64,000 nucleotides of DNA from Pleionea litopenaei. GTDB taxonomy: Bacteria > Pseudomonadota > Gammaproteobacteria > Enterobacterales > Kangiellaceae. The stretch is taken from NCBI RefSeq assembly GCF_031198435.1, contig NZ_CP133548.1:3258001-3322000 (forward strand), read 5' to 3'. Within the stretch, counting starts at the first letter, position 1; each line of letters begins with the position of its first letter. Positions 37,885 through 48,621 of this stretch are shown here, piece by piece. Below the pieces are notes generated by a model, which ran no database searches, was not told the origin of the DNA, and worked only from the letters and a program-made list of their open reading frames with translations. Both the position numbers and the translations under genes were made by a program.

Positions 37885-38898
37885 CTACTTCTTTAAATAA
37901 GGCTCAAAGCTTGGCGAAAAACTTTCCACAAAGCCATCGGATGATTTTTGAATAAAAAACGCTGCAATATTTTGCTGTTTTGCAATCTCCATTGACCGAG
38001 CTTCTCCGAGCACCATAAACGCGGTTGCTAGTCCGTCGGCTTCCATTGCACTGGGAGCGAGTACCGTGACTGAGACTAACGAGTGCTCAATTGGGTAGCC
38101 GGTTGTTGGGTCAATGGTATGGGAGTATCGCTTACCGTCTTTTTCAAAGTAGTTTCGATAATCCCCAGACGTTGCAACGCCCATTATATCTGGGTTGATT
38201 ATTTTTTGCACTGTTCTTGCTTCACTGATTGGGCTTTCTATCGCTATATTCCAAGGGGTTCCACGCGGACTTTGGCCGCGCATTCTCAACTCACCGCCCA
38301 CTTCAACCATATAAGACTCGATGCCCTGCGACTCCATAAAGTTAGCCAATTCGTCGACACCATAGCCTTTAGCGATGGCGGATAAATTAATAAATAATTC
38401 TGGAGAGCTCTTGGTGATGCAGGGAACGCTCATATCGACAAGAGTGCTCTCAAATCTAATTTGAGAGAGTGCGTCTTGAATCGATTTTGGCTCTGGAATT
38501 TTATGCCCGGTATCTTTTCGATCAAAGCCCCATAGTTCGATTAATGGACCAAGACCAGGATTAAATGCACCATCAGATAACTGATTGATCTTTAAAGCGC
38601 CTGCAACGACTTGCGCCGTATCGGAGGTAACCGGTACGCAACGTCCGGAATGGTCGTTGTTTAATTGCATGAGATCTGAATTGTCGATATAAGTCGATAA
38701 ATGTTGGTTGAGCTCTATAAGACGCTGGCTTATGCCTTGCTGAATGTGCTGTGCGTTTTTAGAAGAGCCGTGGTAAGTAATATGGTAAGTGGTGCCCATG
38801 GTCGATCCGGAGAGCTTTAAATAGTCCTCAGAAGATGAACAGGACAGCAAAGATACAGCCAAACAAAGGGAACATAACAAGCGGAGGGCAGCTAACAT
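37885..38898 (-). CDS. apbE: FAD:protein FMN transferase ApbE, lipoprotein
   Basis: Attaches FMN covalently to threonines of NqrB and NqrC from the periplasmic side. A 337-residue protein with a lipoprotein signal ending at VSLLSC, then GSTMGTTYHITY, INLSAIAKGYGVD, VEVGGELRMRG and DPTTGYPIEHSLVSVTV. The context with nqrF and nqrM fits this role. Confidence 0.95.
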   Translation of the reverse strand: MLAALRLLCSLCLAVSLLSCSSSEDYLKLSGSTMGTTYHITYHGSSKNAQHIQQGISQRLIELNQHLSTYIDNSDLMQLNNDHSGRCVPVTSDTAQVVAGALKINQLSDGAFNPGLGPLIELWGFDRKDTGHKIPEPKSIQDALSQIRFESTLVDMSVPCITKSSPELFINLSAIAKGYGVDELANFMESQGIESYMVEVGGELRMRGQSPRGTPWNIAIESPISEARTVQKIINPDIMGVATSGDYRNYFEKDGKRYSHTIDPTTGYPIEHSLVSVTVLAPSAMEADGLATAFMVLGEARSMEIAKQQNIAAFFIQKSSDGFVESFSPSFEPYLKK

Positions 38899-38912
38899 GA
38901 GTGATAAACCAA

Positions 38913-39500
38913 CTAGTTCGAGGGTGATTCTTCAGGCAATGTTTCTTCAGTGAAGTATTGTACCCCAGATACTCCTTGATCTTTAGCTTTTTGAAGGGCT
39001 TTTTGGCAACATTCAGTCAGGTTTTTTAAATTGGGCGTCAGTCCTGTGACATGACTGATCCCAACGAACACAGGCGTATCGATGGCTTTTAAAACGTCAT
39101 TAAAGATTCGTTCAATCACGGCTCGTGCGTCATGGGTGTTCGTATGGGTTAAGGCTAACATTAAGGTATCGTCACTGTAACGACCTAAGCAATCGGTTAA
39201 GCGCAACAATCGCTTCAAGTGTTGTGCTGTTTGTTTGAATTGTTTTAGTTGTTTTGCATTGGATAAATCTAATTCTGAGAAAGATATTATTCCAAGCGTT
39301 AATGGTAGCTGATAGCGTTTTGCTGCAGAAAATGCTTGATTGAGTTCTGCTTGCAATGCATGTTTACTTAAGACTTGTGTTGCTTCGTCAATCCGTTGCA
39401 ACGACAATAACTGCTTCTTTTTTTGCTGCAATTGGAAATACAACAACACCAAGGCGACGAGACTTGCAGTCTGGGAAATTAGAAGAATAGATTCGATCAT
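38913..39500 (-). CDS. degenerate GGDEF-like membrane protein next to the nqr genes
   Basis: A 195-residue protein. An N-terminal membrane helix (about 5-25) is followed by a GGDEF-fold-like domain in which the signature is GRYSDD (106-111), so the catalytic GG(D/E)EF is lost. The overall spacing (LSKHALQAELNQAF at the front, QKALQKAKDQGVSGVQYF at the end) fits the fold. It is probably not a diguanylate cyclase. It sits between the nqrF terminator and apbE, 14 bp from apbE, and is likely co-transcribed with apbE-nqrM. Function unknown. Confidence 0.65.
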   Translation of the reverse strand: MIESILLISQTASLVALVLLYFQLQQKKKQLLSLQRIDEATQVLSKHALQAELNQAFSAAKRYQLPLTLGIISFSELDLSNAKQLKQFKQTAQHLKRLLRLTDCLGRYSDDTLMLALTHTNTHDARAVIERIFNDVLKAIDTPVFVGISHVTGLTPNLKNLTECCQKALQKAKDQGVSGVQYFTEETLPEESPSN

Positions 39501-39526
39501 TGCTGAACTATAGCCTGACTAGCGAT

Positions 39527-39555
39527 AAAAAAAAAGCGGCTGAAGTAGCCGCTTT
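39527..39555 (-). terminator. rho-independent terminator after nqrF
   Basis: On the minus strand AAAGCGGCT, loop ACTTC, AGCCGCTTT is followed by a long T run. It ends the nqrABCDEF transcript before the GGDEF-like/apbE/nqrM genes. Confidence 0.92.
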
Positions 39556-39576
39556 CTTAGACAGTGCTCTGGGGGT

Positions 39577-40803
39577 TTAACCACCAAAATCGTCAAGGAA
39601 AATGTTGTCGCGTTCTACGCCAAGATCTTCCAGCATCTTGATGACTGCAGCGTTCATCATTGGCGGTCCACACATGTAGTATTCACAATCTTCAGGCGCT
39701 TTATGATTTTTCAAATAGTTTTCATAAAGAACTTCGTGAATAAAGCCTGTGTAACCTTCCCAGTTATCTTCTGGTAACGGATCCGACAACGCGGTATGCC
39801 ACTCAAAGTTTTCATTCTCTGCGGCTAACATGTCAAAGTCTTCAACATAGAACATTTCGCGTTTACTACGTGCACCGTACCAAAAAGTAATTTTACGATC
39901 GGTCTTAATACGACGTAACTGATCGAAAATATGTGAACGCATGGGTGCCATACCAGCACCACCGCCGATGAAGACCATTTCATTTTGAGTGTCTTTGGCG
40001 AAAAACTCACCATAAGGACCTGAAATAGTAACCTTGTCACCTGGCTTAAGATTGAAAATGTACGATGACATTTGTCCAGGAGGTAATCCCCAATCACGTG
40101 GTGGTGGAGTTGCGATACGAACATTCAACATGATCATACCTTTTTCTTCTGGGTAGTTTGCCATTGAGTAAGCTCGAATAACCGGCTCTTTCACTTCTGA
40201 GACGAGGTCCCAAATTTTGAAGCGGTCCCAGTCTGAATGGTATTCTTCAGCTACGTCCATATCTTTGTAGTTAGAGACATGTGGTGGACATTCGATTTGT
40301 ATATAACCACCGGCACGGAATGGAACAACTTCACCTTCAGGCAGCTTCAAGCGCAGCTCTTTGATGAAGGTCGCAACGTTATCGTTCGAGATAACTTCAC
40401 ATTCCCATTTTTTTGTGCCAAATACTTCTTCAGGAAGCTCAACCTTCATATCTTGCTTTACTGCAACCTGACACGAGAGGCGATAGCCTTCTGCGGCTTC
40501 ACGTTTGGTGATATGGCTTTCTTCGGTTGGTAGTATTGAACCGCCACCATCTAAAACCTTACAACGACACTGACCACAAGTTCCGCCGCCACCACATGCG
40601 GATGACACGAAGATGCCGCGATCGGCGAGTGCGCCAAGAAGCTTGCCGCCTGCTGCAGTTTTGATCGCTTTGTCGGCATCGTCATTGATATCAATGGTAA
40701 CGTCGCCACTAGGAACCAGTTTCGATTTTGCGAATAAAATAATGAGTACCAGCGCAAGGACAACCCCGGTAAACACTGAGACGCCTAAAATAATCTCTTG
40801 CAT
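39577..40803 (-). CDS. nqrF: Na+-NQR subunit F
   Basis: The NADH-oxidising subunit: one N-terminal membrane helix (about 3-24), a [2Fe-2S] ferredoxin domain with Cys 70, 76, 79 and 111 ([14 protein letters not shown]), then FAD (RAYSMANYP) and NADH-binding ([11 protein letters not shown]) domains. Length 408. The last gene of the operon before the terminator. Confidence 0.97.
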   Translation of the reverse strand: MQEIILGVSVFTGVVLALVLIILFAKSKLVPSGDVTIDINDDADKAIKTAAGGKLLGALADRGIFVSSACGGGGTCGQCRCKVLDGGGSILPTEESHITKREAAEGYRLSCQVAVKQDMKVELPEEVFGTKKWECEVISNDNVATFIKELRLKLPEGEVVPFRAGGYIQIECPPHVSNYKDMDVAEEYHSDWDRFKIWDLVSEVKEPVIRAYSMANYPEEKGMIMLNVRIATPPPRDWGLPPGQMSSYIFNLKPGDKVTISGPYGEFFAKDTQNEMVFIGGGAGMAPMRSHIFDQLRRIKTDRKITFWYGARSKREMFYVEDFDMLAAENENFEWHTALSDPLPEDNWEGYTGFIHEVLYENYLKNHKAPEDCEYYMCGPPMMNAAVIKMLEDLGVERDNIFLDDFGG

Positions 40804-40821
40804 GGGTAATACCTTCTCCTG

Positions 40822-41430
40822 TTACAGCTGAACACCGGTAAATGACATAAATCCTAATGCCATCAAACCCACGGTGATGAATGTAATGCCCAAACCGCGT
40901 AAGCCTTCTGGTACATCACTATATTTCAATTTCTCTCGAATACCGGCAAGTGCGACGATGGCTAACGCCCATCCGAAACCACTGCCAATACCGTAGACCA
41001 CTGACTCACCAAATTGGTAGTCGCGTTCTACCATAAATAACGTGCCGCCCAGAATTGCGCAGTTCACTGTTATCAATGGTAAGAAGATGCCGAGTGCGTT
41101 GTAGAGCGCTGGGAAGAACTTATCGAGCGTCATTTCTAAGATTTGGACGATTGCTGCAATAACACCAATGTAACAAATAAGTCCTAAAAAGCTTAAGTCA
41201 ACTTGTGATAAGCCAGCCCAATCAAGAGCACCTTCTTTAAGGATGTAATTAAAGAGTAGGTTATTGACTGGAACAGTAATCGCTTGCACAACAATAACTG
41301 CAACGCCTAATCCCATAGCCGTCTGAACTTTCTTTGATACCGCTAAGAAAGTACACATACCTAAGAAGGCCGACAATGCCATATTTTCGATAAATACTGA
41401 GCGAACAAATAAACTGATATAGGCTTCCAT
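40822..41430 (-). CDS. nqrE: Na+-NQR subunit E
   Basis: A 202-residue membrane subunit with about six helices. [12 protein letters not shown] and TVNCAILGG carry the membrane cysteines that, with those of NqrD, hold an iron centre. The ATG at 41430 is chosen because GGTGGAGG lies upstream and it shares one base with the nqrD stop; a longer in-frame start lies inside nqrD. Confidence 0.97.
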   Translation of the reverse strand: MEAYISLFVRSVFIENMALSAFLGMCTFLAVSKKVQTAMGLGVAVIVVQAITVPVNNLLFNYILKEGALDWAGLSQVDLSFLGLICYIGVIAAIVQILEMTLDKFFPALYNALGIFLPLITVNCAILGGTLFMVERDYQFGESVVYGIGSGFGWALAIVALAGIREKLKYSDVPEGLRGLGITFITVGLMALGFMSFTGVQL

Positions 41431-42062
41431 TACGCTGCCTCCACCTGATCTTTCTTCCAGGTTCTTAGTGCCCAAATAAGCATTCCGATGATAAAGAATG
41501 CACTTGGTGGTAATACTAGAAGACCGTTAGTTTGATACCAGCCGCCATCGCGGATAGGTTCTAAAATGGTGTAACCAAATACGCTACCGGATCCGAATAG
41601 CTCACGAATGAAGCCAACAGAGAGTAACAAAGCTGAGTAACCTAGGCCGTTACCGAGACCATCAAGGAAACTCATGCCAGGACCGTTTTTCATTGCGTAG
41701 GCTTCCGCGCGGCCCATTACGATACAGTTTGTAATGATCAGACCAACGAAAACAGAAAGTTGTTTTGCAATTTCATAGGCATAAGCCTTGAGCACTTGAT
41801 CAACAACAATAACCAATGACGCAATAATGGTCATTTGCACAATGATACGAATGCTGGAAGGGATGTGGTTTCGAATAAGACTGATGAGCAAGTTAGACAT
41901 AGCGACAACAACAGTCAAAGCGATACTCATAACCAGAGCTTTGTCCATCTTACTGGTAACCGCGAGCGCACTACAAATACCGAGGACTTGCAGGGCAATT
42001 GGGTTATTATCGAAAATCGGTGAAGTAATGACCGACTTTGCTTCTGCTTTATCAAACGCCAT
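41430..42062 (-). CDS. nqrD: Na+-NQR subunit D
   Basis: A 210-residue membrane subunit, a mirror-topology paralogue of Nqr[17 protein letters not shown] and [12 protein letters not shown] hold its two conserved cysteines. The start overlaps the nqrC end by 11 bp and GAGGAGG precedes it. Confidence 0.97.
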   Translation of the reverse strand: MAFDKAEAKSVITSPIFDNNPIALQVLGICSALAVTSKMDKALVMSIALTVVVAMSNLLISLIRNHIPSSIRIIVQMTIIASLVIVVDQVLKAYAYEIAKQLSVFVGLIITNCIVMGRAEAYAMKNGPGMSFLDGLGNGLGYSALLLSVGFIRELFGSGSVFGYTILEPIRDGGWYQTNGLLVLPPSAFFIIGMLIWALRTWKKDQVEAA

Positions 42063-42828
42063 GTTGGCCTCCTCGTACTTTTGCTAAGAAAGGTCCAAAA
42101 CCCTTCTCGCCTAACCAGTAGTTCACAAGGTTTTCAACGCCCGTGCTGGTATAAGAAGCACCAGAAAGAGCATCAACCTCATTGTTCTCGGTTGCACCAG
42201 TTTTTACCATCTCTAAGGTTGGCTGGTATTGATCGTTAAGAACAACTTTACCTGGCCACTTGGCAATCCATTGAGGATTTTCAACTTCAGCACCTAAACC
42301 GGGTGTTTCACCGTGTTCGTAAAAGCGCAAGCCAGCAACCGTACGAGTATCACCTTCTAAAGCGATAAAGCCGTAAAGGGTTGAGAATAAACCGTAGCCA
42401 TGTACCGGCAACACGATAGCCTCAATGTTGTCACCCTTTTTAACCAAATACACTTTCGCGTACTTGGCTTGGCGCTTGATGCTGGCAGGGTCTTCTTTTT
42501 TGTTTAACTTAACGCTTAATTCAGGATCTTTTGCTGCTTGACGTTGATCAAACTTAGCTGGGTCAAAGTCTTTAGCAACTTCACCTGTCGCTAGTTCAAT
42601 CACGCGAGCTTCAATGTTCTCGTTAAACAACTTAGTGAAGTCAGCTTGCTCGTCAGGCTTGACGATTTTAGCTGCAATTAAGATGCTGCGTTGAACATCC
42701 GCGGCTTTGTTCGCTTGCTGTTCTTTTTTCAACATAACAGCGGCGCCAGAGACGACGAGAGAGCAGAACAAGCACAGGACAACGGCAACCGTTAAAGTCT
42801 TTACGAAAGAGTCATTAGTTGCTGACAT
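42052..42828 (-). CDS. nqrC: Na+-NQR subunit C
   Basis: A single-helix anchored periplasmic FMN subunit of 258 residues. The flavinylation motif [12 protein letters not shown] gives the FMN-bearing Thr at about 227. The ATG at 42828 gives the N terminus [14 protein letters not shown]; an upstream in-frame start inside nqrB would add 20 residues. The start overlaps the nqrB end by 14 bp. Confidence 0.96.
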   Translation of the reverse strand: MSATNDSFVKTLTVAVVLCLFCSLVVSGAAVMLKKEQQANKAADVQRSILIAAKIVKPDEQADFTKLFNENIEARVIELATGEVAKDFDPAKFDQRQAAKDPELSVKLNKKEDPASIKRQAKYAKVYLVKKGDNIEAIVLPVHGYGLFSTLYGFIALEGDTRTVAGLRFYEHGETPGLGAEVENPQWIAKWPGKVVLNDQYQPTLEMVKTGATENNEVDALSGASYTSTGVENLVNYWLGEKGFGPFLAKVRGGQHGV

Positions 42829-44026
42829 GACGACGAACCCTCCGTGCAATGTTTGACTGAACCACAAAGTGGTCAATGAAAGGAGCAAATAGGTTAGCGA
42901 AAAGAATGGCTAACATGATGCCTTCTGGATAAGCCGAGTTGACGACACGAATCAAGACAGTCATGACACCAATTAAAGCGCCATAATAGTATTTGCCTGT
43001 GTTGGTCAAAGAGGCTGATACCGGATCGGTTGCCATAAACATCATACCGAAAGCAAAGCCACCGGTGACCAAATGCCAGTACCAAGGCATGGCGAACATA
43101 GCGTTCGACTCGCTGCCTACCGCATTTAATAACAAAGAAGTGCCTATCATACCGAGAAGTACGCCAAGAACGATTCGCCATGAAGCAATGCGGAAGTAAA
43201 GTAGGGCCAGACCACCAATTAAAATCATCAGGGTCGAGACGCCACCAAAAGTACCTGGAATTAGGCCGTAAAAAGCATTCCACCAGCTATCGTTAAATGC
43301 ATAGTCCAGTTGACCAACGGCTGCCTGGGCAAGAGGTGTTGCACCTGAGTAGGCATCAACCGCTGTCCAAATCGTAGAGCCTGTCATGTCGGCTGGATAA
43401 GCAAAGAATAAGAAGGCACGACCGGCAAGCGCTGGATTTAAGAAATTTTTACCGGTTCCACCGAAAATCTCTTTTGCAACGACAACACCGAAACTGATAC
43501 CAAGAGCAACCTGCCAAAGCGGAACATCTGGCGGTAGGGTCAAAGCGAACAGGACTGACGTGACGAAAAAGCCTTCATTGATTTCATGTTTGCGGATGCT
43601 TGCAAAGAGAACTTCCCAGAATCCACCAACAATAAAGGTTACAGCGTACACAGGAACGAAATACAACGCGCCTAAGAACATGCTGCTGAAGACCGAGTTG
43701 GCATCGTATGAGACATTGAACATGCTCATGACAGCACCGCGCCAGCCTTCGATTTCACTCATGCCAACGGCACCCAGCGCATTGATCGCTTGGAATCCGG
43801 TGTTGTACATTCCCCAGAACATGGTTGGGAAAGTACATAACCAAACAAAGATCATGATGCGTTTTAAATCAACGTTATCACGTACGTGTGCCGTTGTTTT
43901 AGTCACATGCCCCGGAGTATAGAAAATGGTAGTGACGGCTTCGTAAAGCGCGTACCACTTTTCATATTTGCCACCTTTCTCAAAGTGAGGCTCGAGGTGG
44001 TCGATAAAGTTTCGAAGCTTACTCAT
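42815..44026 (-). CDS. nqrB: Na+-NQR subunit B
   Basis: The main membrane subunit, 403 residues and about ten helices. [10 protein letters not shown] gives the covalent FMN threonine at about 230. It carries riboflavin and is part of the Na+ and quinone path in the family. Shares one base with the nqrA stop (TAATG). Confidence 0.97.
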   Translation of the reverse strand: MSKLRNFIDHLEPHFEKGGKYEKWYALYEAVTTIFYTPGHVTKTTAHVRDNVDLKRIMIFVWLCTFPTMFWGMYNTGFQAINALGAVGMSEIEGWRGAVMSMFNVSYDANSVFSSMFLGALYFVPVYAVTFIVGGFWEVLFASIRKHEINEGFFVTSVLFALTLPPDVPLWQVALGISFGVVVAKEIFGGTGKNFLNPALAGRAFLFFAYPADMTGSTIWTAVDAYSGATPLAQAAVGQLDYAFNDSWWNAFYGLIPGTFGGVSTLMILIGGLALLYFRIASWRIVLGVLLGMIGTSLLLNAVGSESNAMFAMPWYWHLVTGGFAFGMMFMATDPVSASLTNTGKYYYGALIGVMTVLIRVVNSAYPEGIMLAILFANLFAPFIDHFVVQSNIARRVRRHVSN

Positions 44027-45369
44027 TACCCTTCCTTCTCTATCGTAGTCAATGCATTGCGCAGAATAGGTCCGTATTCGAACTTACCTGGGCACACATA
44101 AGTTGCTAATGCCAAATCTTCTTCATCCAACTCTAAACAACCGAGTTGTTGAGCTGTGTCAGTGTCATTACTGACTAACGCTCGCAACAATTGAGTGGCT
44201 AGAATATCTAGCGGCATGATGCGCTCGTAACTACCGATAGGCATAATCGCTCGCTCGCTGCCACCTGTGGTAGTGGTGAAGTCAAACTTTTTACCTGGCA
44301 TCAAGTGCGAGATGAAAGAACGTGTGACGGAATATTTGTCTTTTCCAGCATGAATCCAGCCGAAAAATTCTTTTTCGCGACCTTCAGGAAGCAGGCTCAC
44401 TTGATTGTGGAAACGACCCAAGAAGGCTCGTGCCCCAGTTGCCGCGAAACCGCTAAATACTGAACCTGAAATCGCTCGGACATCGCCAGCGGCTACTTCG
44501 CCTTGCAGAAGCTCTTTTAAAGAAGCGCCTAGGCGAGTGCGAATGAGTCGAGGCTGAGTAGCGCTTGGTCCACCGATTGCGATGACGCGGTCAGTGAAAA
44601 GCTTTCCTTCAGTAAACAATTTAGCTATCGCGATGACGTCTTGATAACCAATATGCCAAACCGGATGGTCAGAGCTTGCGCCATGTAAAAAATGGATATG
44701 CGTTCCGGGAAGACCAGCTGGGTGACAGCCACCAAAGGTTTGATGGTTGATTTGGTCATTGCCAGCAATGATGAAGTCTTGGTTAGCCGCTGTACAAACG
44801 TGAACTTTGCCGTTTGTTAAGCGAGTCAATAAAGAGAGGCCTTGATTAAAAGCATCATTATTTTCTTTGATGACTAACGCCGGATCAGCCGCCAATGGGT
44901 GGGTATCGATGGCCGTTACGAAAATGGCGTCGGGCACTGCATCGAGTGCTGGCACTTTCGAGTAAGGGCGAGTTCGAAACGCGGTCCATTGACCTGAGCT
45001 AGCTAAGTTTTCAACCACTTGCTCTCTGCTCAGACTGCTCAACTGGTCTGCAGGGTATTTCGCGAAAGTTTCAGCGTCGTCACCTGAGAGTTCGATAACG
45101 ACCGATAGAAGCTTTCGTTTGGCACCGCGGTTGATGGCCACGACTTTACCCGCTCCAGGCGCAGTATATTTAACGCCGTCGGTTTTTTTATCAGAGAACA
45201 GAACTTGACCGAGTTTAACTTGGTCTCCTTCTTCGATCTCCATCGTTGGCTTCATACCAACATAATCATCACCAAGAATTGCAACTTGCGTCACGGTTTT
45301 GGTGTCTTTAATTGCTTGTTCCGGAGCTCCTGTGATGGGGAGGTCCAAACCTTTCTTAATTTTAATCAT
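44026..45369 (-). CDS. nqrA: Na+-NQR subunit A
   Basis: The first gene of the nqrABCDEF operon, 447 residues. It opens with [17 protein letters not shown] and has [18 protein letters not shown]. It is a peripheral cytoplasmic subunit tied to ubiquinone reduction. Its promoter must lie in the 447-bp gap upstream. Confidence 0.97.
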   Translation of the reverse strand: MIKIKKGLDLPITGAPEQAIKDTKTVTQVAILGDDYVGMKPTMEIEEGDQVKLGQVLFSDKKTDGVKYTAPGAGKVVAINRGAKRKLLSVVIELSGDDAETFAKYPADQLSSLSREQVVENLASSGQWTAFRTRPYSKVPALDAVPDAIFVTAIDTHPLAADPALVIKENNDAFNQGLSLLTRLTNGKVHVCTAANQDFIIAGNDQINHQTFGGCHPAGLPGTHIHFLHGASSDHPVWHIGYQDVIAIAKLFTEGKLFTDRVIAIGGPSATQPRLIRTRLGASLKELLQGEVAAGDVRAISGSVFSGFAATGARAFLGRFHNQVSLLPEGREKEFFGWIHAGKDKYSVTRSFISHLMPGKKFDFTTTTGGSERAIMPIGSYERIMPLDILATQLLRALVSNDTDTAQQLGCLELDEEDLALATYVCPGKFEYGPILRNALTTIEKEG

Positions 45370-45816
45370 ACGCTTGCGCCGATATCGTTAACATTTGTAA
45401 GTTAAAACGAATACTATAGTTCAACCGATTCAGCCTTGCTTTGGCAAAGACGTACTAAACCCGATCTTGGCGATAATATCGGCCAAAACCTGTGCCGGTT
45501 TTGAAATGATTGAACTATGAGAATTCCAAGAATGAAGTTCACCTCCATTCAGGGCGCCGTATTATACTGCTTTTGATTAACGGATCGCCAGTTTCGCGAG
45601 ATATTTCTTAGAAATTCTCGGCTTAATGCCATTTGACACATAGAAAATTACTGCCAAAATTAACGTTATGCAGCAATTGCGGCTTGCAATTGACTGTATT
45701 TTAAGCAAAATTAAGCGAAAGCGTGCGTGGTGGTCATCAAGGAAGGGGATTCAAGTTGTTCCTGTCTAAATTGCAGACTGCTTAAACAATCGACGATTTG
45801 GCCGTACAAGGCTTGA
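45370..45816. other. 447-bp divergent regulatory gap between nqrA and yfiR-like gene
   Basis: No convincing gene. It should hold the promoters for nqr (minus) and for the yfiR-like/GGDEF-EAL pair (plus). Visible structure: AAAACC / GGTTTT around a 6-base loop at 45485-45502, and a distant inverted repeat ATAGTTCAA (45416-45424) with TTGAACTAT (45510-45518). I could not assign a regulator or a clear -35/-10 pair. Confidence 0.5.
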
Positions 45817-46386
45817 GTGAGCTGGGTGTATAAAGTCGTAAAATGGATCATAGTCGCCTTGACCGTGTCGATCGCGGGAGTTGCGCATGCGCAAGAAACA
45901 GAAGAGCGGGTACGTTCTTCAATATTGTCTCGCTTACCAGGGTTCGTCTACTGGCCAAAAGGCTCTGATTTCAATACCGCGACTACCCCCTACCGACTGT
46001 GTATATTTCGCGACCGCGACTACTTCACCTTTATTCGTACTTATTTACGCGATGAAACGGTTCGAGGTTTGCCCATCGATTTTCGCTTTACTCGAGAGCT
46101 AGAAGAGCTAAAAGACTGCCATGTCTCCTACGTGGGTAATGTATCAATTCGAGACATTCAGCAGATTTTGGTTAAAAAGTTGGTCGAACACACCATTTTT
46201 GTGGCAACCAGCGAAGAAAGCGCTGCAATGGGACTGCACATTAGGTTATTTGTAGGAGCTTCGAAGAAATTTGATATTGAAGTGAATCAAGGAGCGTTTG
46301 AACAAAATGGCAGTGAACTCAAAGTTAACTTTTTGAAACATGCAAAGAAGGTTTATCCAGCATCTAATCCAGGCAAGGAGAATTAG
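45817..46386 (+). CDS. YfiR-like (DUF4154) periplasmic protein
   Basis: A 189-residue exported protein: a signal peptide ending at about AHA-QE (residue 25), then a DUF4154/YfiR domain (LSRLPGFVYWPKGS, YRLCIFRDRDYF, two cysteines in the body). In Pseudomonas, YfiR holds the diguanylate cyclase YfiN inactive from the periplasm. It is directly followed, without gap, by a GGDEF-EAL gene, which supports a regulatory pair. The GTG start at 45817 or 45826 is uncertain. No YfiB-type OmpA lipoprotein is adjacent. Confidence 0.8.
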   Translation: MSWVYKVVKWIIVALTVSIAGVAHAQETEERVRSSILSRLPGFVYWPKGSDFNTATTPYRLCIFRDRDYFTFIRTYLRDETVRGLPIDFRFTRELEELKDCHVSYVGNVSIRDIQQILVKKLVEHTIFVATSEESAAMGLHIRLFVGASKKFDIEVNQGAFEQNGSELKVNFLKHAKKVYPASNPGKEN

Positions 46387-48477
46387 ATGCGTTGGGATGC
46401 GTCAATTAGAACAAAGCTAACCTTGGTGATTGCAGGCATCTCGATGTTTACGGTCAGTATCGGTTTTGTCGTTGTTTCCATTAATTTTTATCAAAATATG
46501 CAAGAGTCGTTGCAAAACGACGCGCTTGCGCAAGCCAATCTTCTTGCAGAAAACAGCGAGCCTTATCTTACTTATGATCGTCCCGAACAGGCTCAAACGG
46601 AATTACTGGGTCAAATATCGCTAAATGCCGCACACTCCATCGCTATTTTTCAAGGGATTGGAGAAACCTTTGCAAAAGTTGAAAATGGCGGTGGCTATAT
46701 TTCGGCAACGGACTTTCGCAAAGAGCAGCAGGTTTTATGGGACAACCGTTGGCTGCATATTTATCAGCCGATTATGGATTCTCTGGGTGACCAGTTAGGA
46801 ACGATATATCTCAAGGTATCAACCGATTCGGTGAAAGAGAAACTGCGCTCGTTTATTTTATCCCTATTATTGTTATTGCTCGCCATGGTGCTGTTATCTT
46901 ATTTACTCGCTCGGATTATGCAGAAATACATTTCTCAACCGATATTGAACCTAGAAAGTATTAGTCACCAAGTGAGTGCCAGCCAAAACTATTCGTTAAG
47001 AGTTCCTGTGGTAACTCACGATGAAATTGGTAAATTATCTCGCACCTTTAACGACATGCTTGAGACCATTGAGCGTCGTCAGCGAGAGCGAGATGCCGCT
47101 GAAGAGGCTTTGCAACTGAACAAACGACGGCTAGAGCGAGCGGTCAAAGATCTCCAATATTTAGCCAATTACGACTCGCTCACGCAGTTGCCCAATCGAG
47201 CTTTGTGTATGGATCGTATTCGTTACGCGTTAAAGCGAGCGTCTCGAACTCGAACTTATGCAGCAATTTTGTTTCTCGACCTAGATCATTTTAAAGACGT
47301 GAATGACTCGCTCGGACATGCGGTGGGGGATGAGCTGCTCAAGGCTTCAAGTAAGCGTTTACAGGAACTTTTGCGTGATGAAGACACCCTAGCGCGACTT
47401 GGCGGCGACGAGTTTGTGATCATTTTAAATGAGGTTGAAGATACGGAAGATATTATCACCGTGGTCGAGAAAATTGTGGATAACTTCAACCAGCACTTCA
47501 ATTTGTCGAGCTATGTTGTTAACTCCACGGTGAGCGTTGGCGTCTGTGTGTATCCAAACGACGGCAGCGATGTCGATGAACTCATGAAGGCTGCCGATGC
47601 GGCCATGTATAAGGCGAAAGAAGTCGGTCGTAATACCTATGCCTTTTATGAGTCTGAAATGAATGAATTGGCATTGCGTCGACATCGAATCGCCAACGAC
47701 CTGCGCGCGGCAATTGATAAAGGAGAGTTGAGCTTGGTGTATCAACCTCAGGTTGACTTGAAGCTCGGAAAAGTTATTGGGGCAGAGGCTCTATTGCGCT
47801 GGACGCACTCAGAGTTGGGCTTTATTTCTCCGGCTGAATTTGTACCCATCGCTGAGAGCACGGGTCTTATAAAAACCATCGGGATGTGGGTCATTGATAC
47901 CGCTTGTGCCGATGCCGCCTTTTGGCAAAAGCAAGGACACACCAATATTAAAGTGTCGGTTAACCTCTCGGCACTGCAATTTAGGCAATCTGATTTACCT
48001 GAGTCAATTAACAAGTTACTTAAAAAACATCAGCTAACGCCCAATGCATTAGAGCTTGAGATTACTGAAAGCATGCTGATGAGAGATGTGGAACAAGCCA
48101 TCAAGACGTTGCAGCGGATGAAACGCATGGGTCTGCAAATTGCTATCGATGACTTTGGTACCGGTTATTCTTCGCTTAGTTATTTACGACGCTTCCCGCT
48201 CGACTCATTAAAAATCGACCGCACCTTTATCGATGAAGTGTGCGTTGATCCTGATGACACCGCGATTACTTTAGCCATTATATCGATGGCTAAGAGTCTC
48301 CGTTTGAAGGTGGTGGCGGAAGGCGTAGAAACGACGCAGCAATGGGACTTTCTGTGCCAGCACGGCTGTGATGAAGTTCAGGGCTACTTAGTCAGCAAAG
48401 GACTTCCTGGAGAGCAATTTTTGGCGTTTATCGCTGCATTCTCACCTTCAAAGTGGGTCGCCAATAGCGATCGTTAA
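46387..48477 (+). CDS. membrane GGDEF-EAL protein with YfiN-like sensor
   Basis: A 696-residue protein. A TM helix (11-33), a periplasmic domain of about 120 residues resembling the CHASE8 sensor of YfiN, a second TM (about 156-176), HAMP (178-230), GGDEF (339-343, RLGGDEFVII intact) and EAL (467-469, GAEALLRW; DDFGTGYSS near 588). Both catalytic motifs look intact, so it could both make and destroy c-di-GMP. YfiN itself lacks the EAL part. The ATG follows the YfiR-like stop directly, suggesting that protein controls its activity. Confidence 0.92.
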   Translation: MRWDASIRTKLTLVIAGISMFTVSIGFVVVSINFYQNMQESLQNDALAQANLLAENSEPYLTYDRPEQAQTELLGQISLNAAHSIAIFQGIGETFAKVENGGGYISATDFRKEQQVLWDNRWLHIYQPIMDSLGDQLGTIYLKVSTDSVKEKLRSFILSLLLLLLAMVLLSYLLARIMQKYISQPILNLESISHQVSASQNYSLRVPVVTHDEIGKLSRTFNDMLETIERRQRERDAAEEALQLNKRRLERAVKDLQYLANYDSLTQLPNRALCMDRIRYALKRASRTRTYAAILFLDLDHFKDVNDSLGHAVGDELLKASSKRLQELLRDEDTLARLGGDEFVIILNEVEDTEDIITVVEKIVDNFNQHFNLSSYVVNSTVSVGVCVYPNDGSDVDELMKAADAAMYKAKEVGRNTYAFYESEMNELALRRHRIANDLRAAIDKGELSLVYQPQVDLKLGKVIGAEALLRWTHSELGFISPAEFVPIAESTGLIKTIGMWVIDTACADAAFWQKQGHTNIKVSVNLSALQFRQSDLPESINKLLKKHQLTPNALELEITESMLMRDVEQAIKTLQRMKRMGLQIAIDDFGTGYSSLSYLRRFPLDSLKIDRTFIDEVCVDPDDTAITLAIISMAKSLRLKVVAEGVETTQQWDFLCQHGCDEVQGYLVSKGLPGEQFLAFIAAFSPSKWVANSDR

Positions 48478-48621
48478 CTCATTCCATAAGACGATCTCGA
48501 GAAATTTTCTCAATTTGCCCACTAAATCATCTGATAATTCATGGATTGACGCCTATTCTGCTTGTATCCCTTGGCAAGCTTGTGTAACATTTGCGCCCGC
48601 TTCGAGATGTGGAGAAGGACG

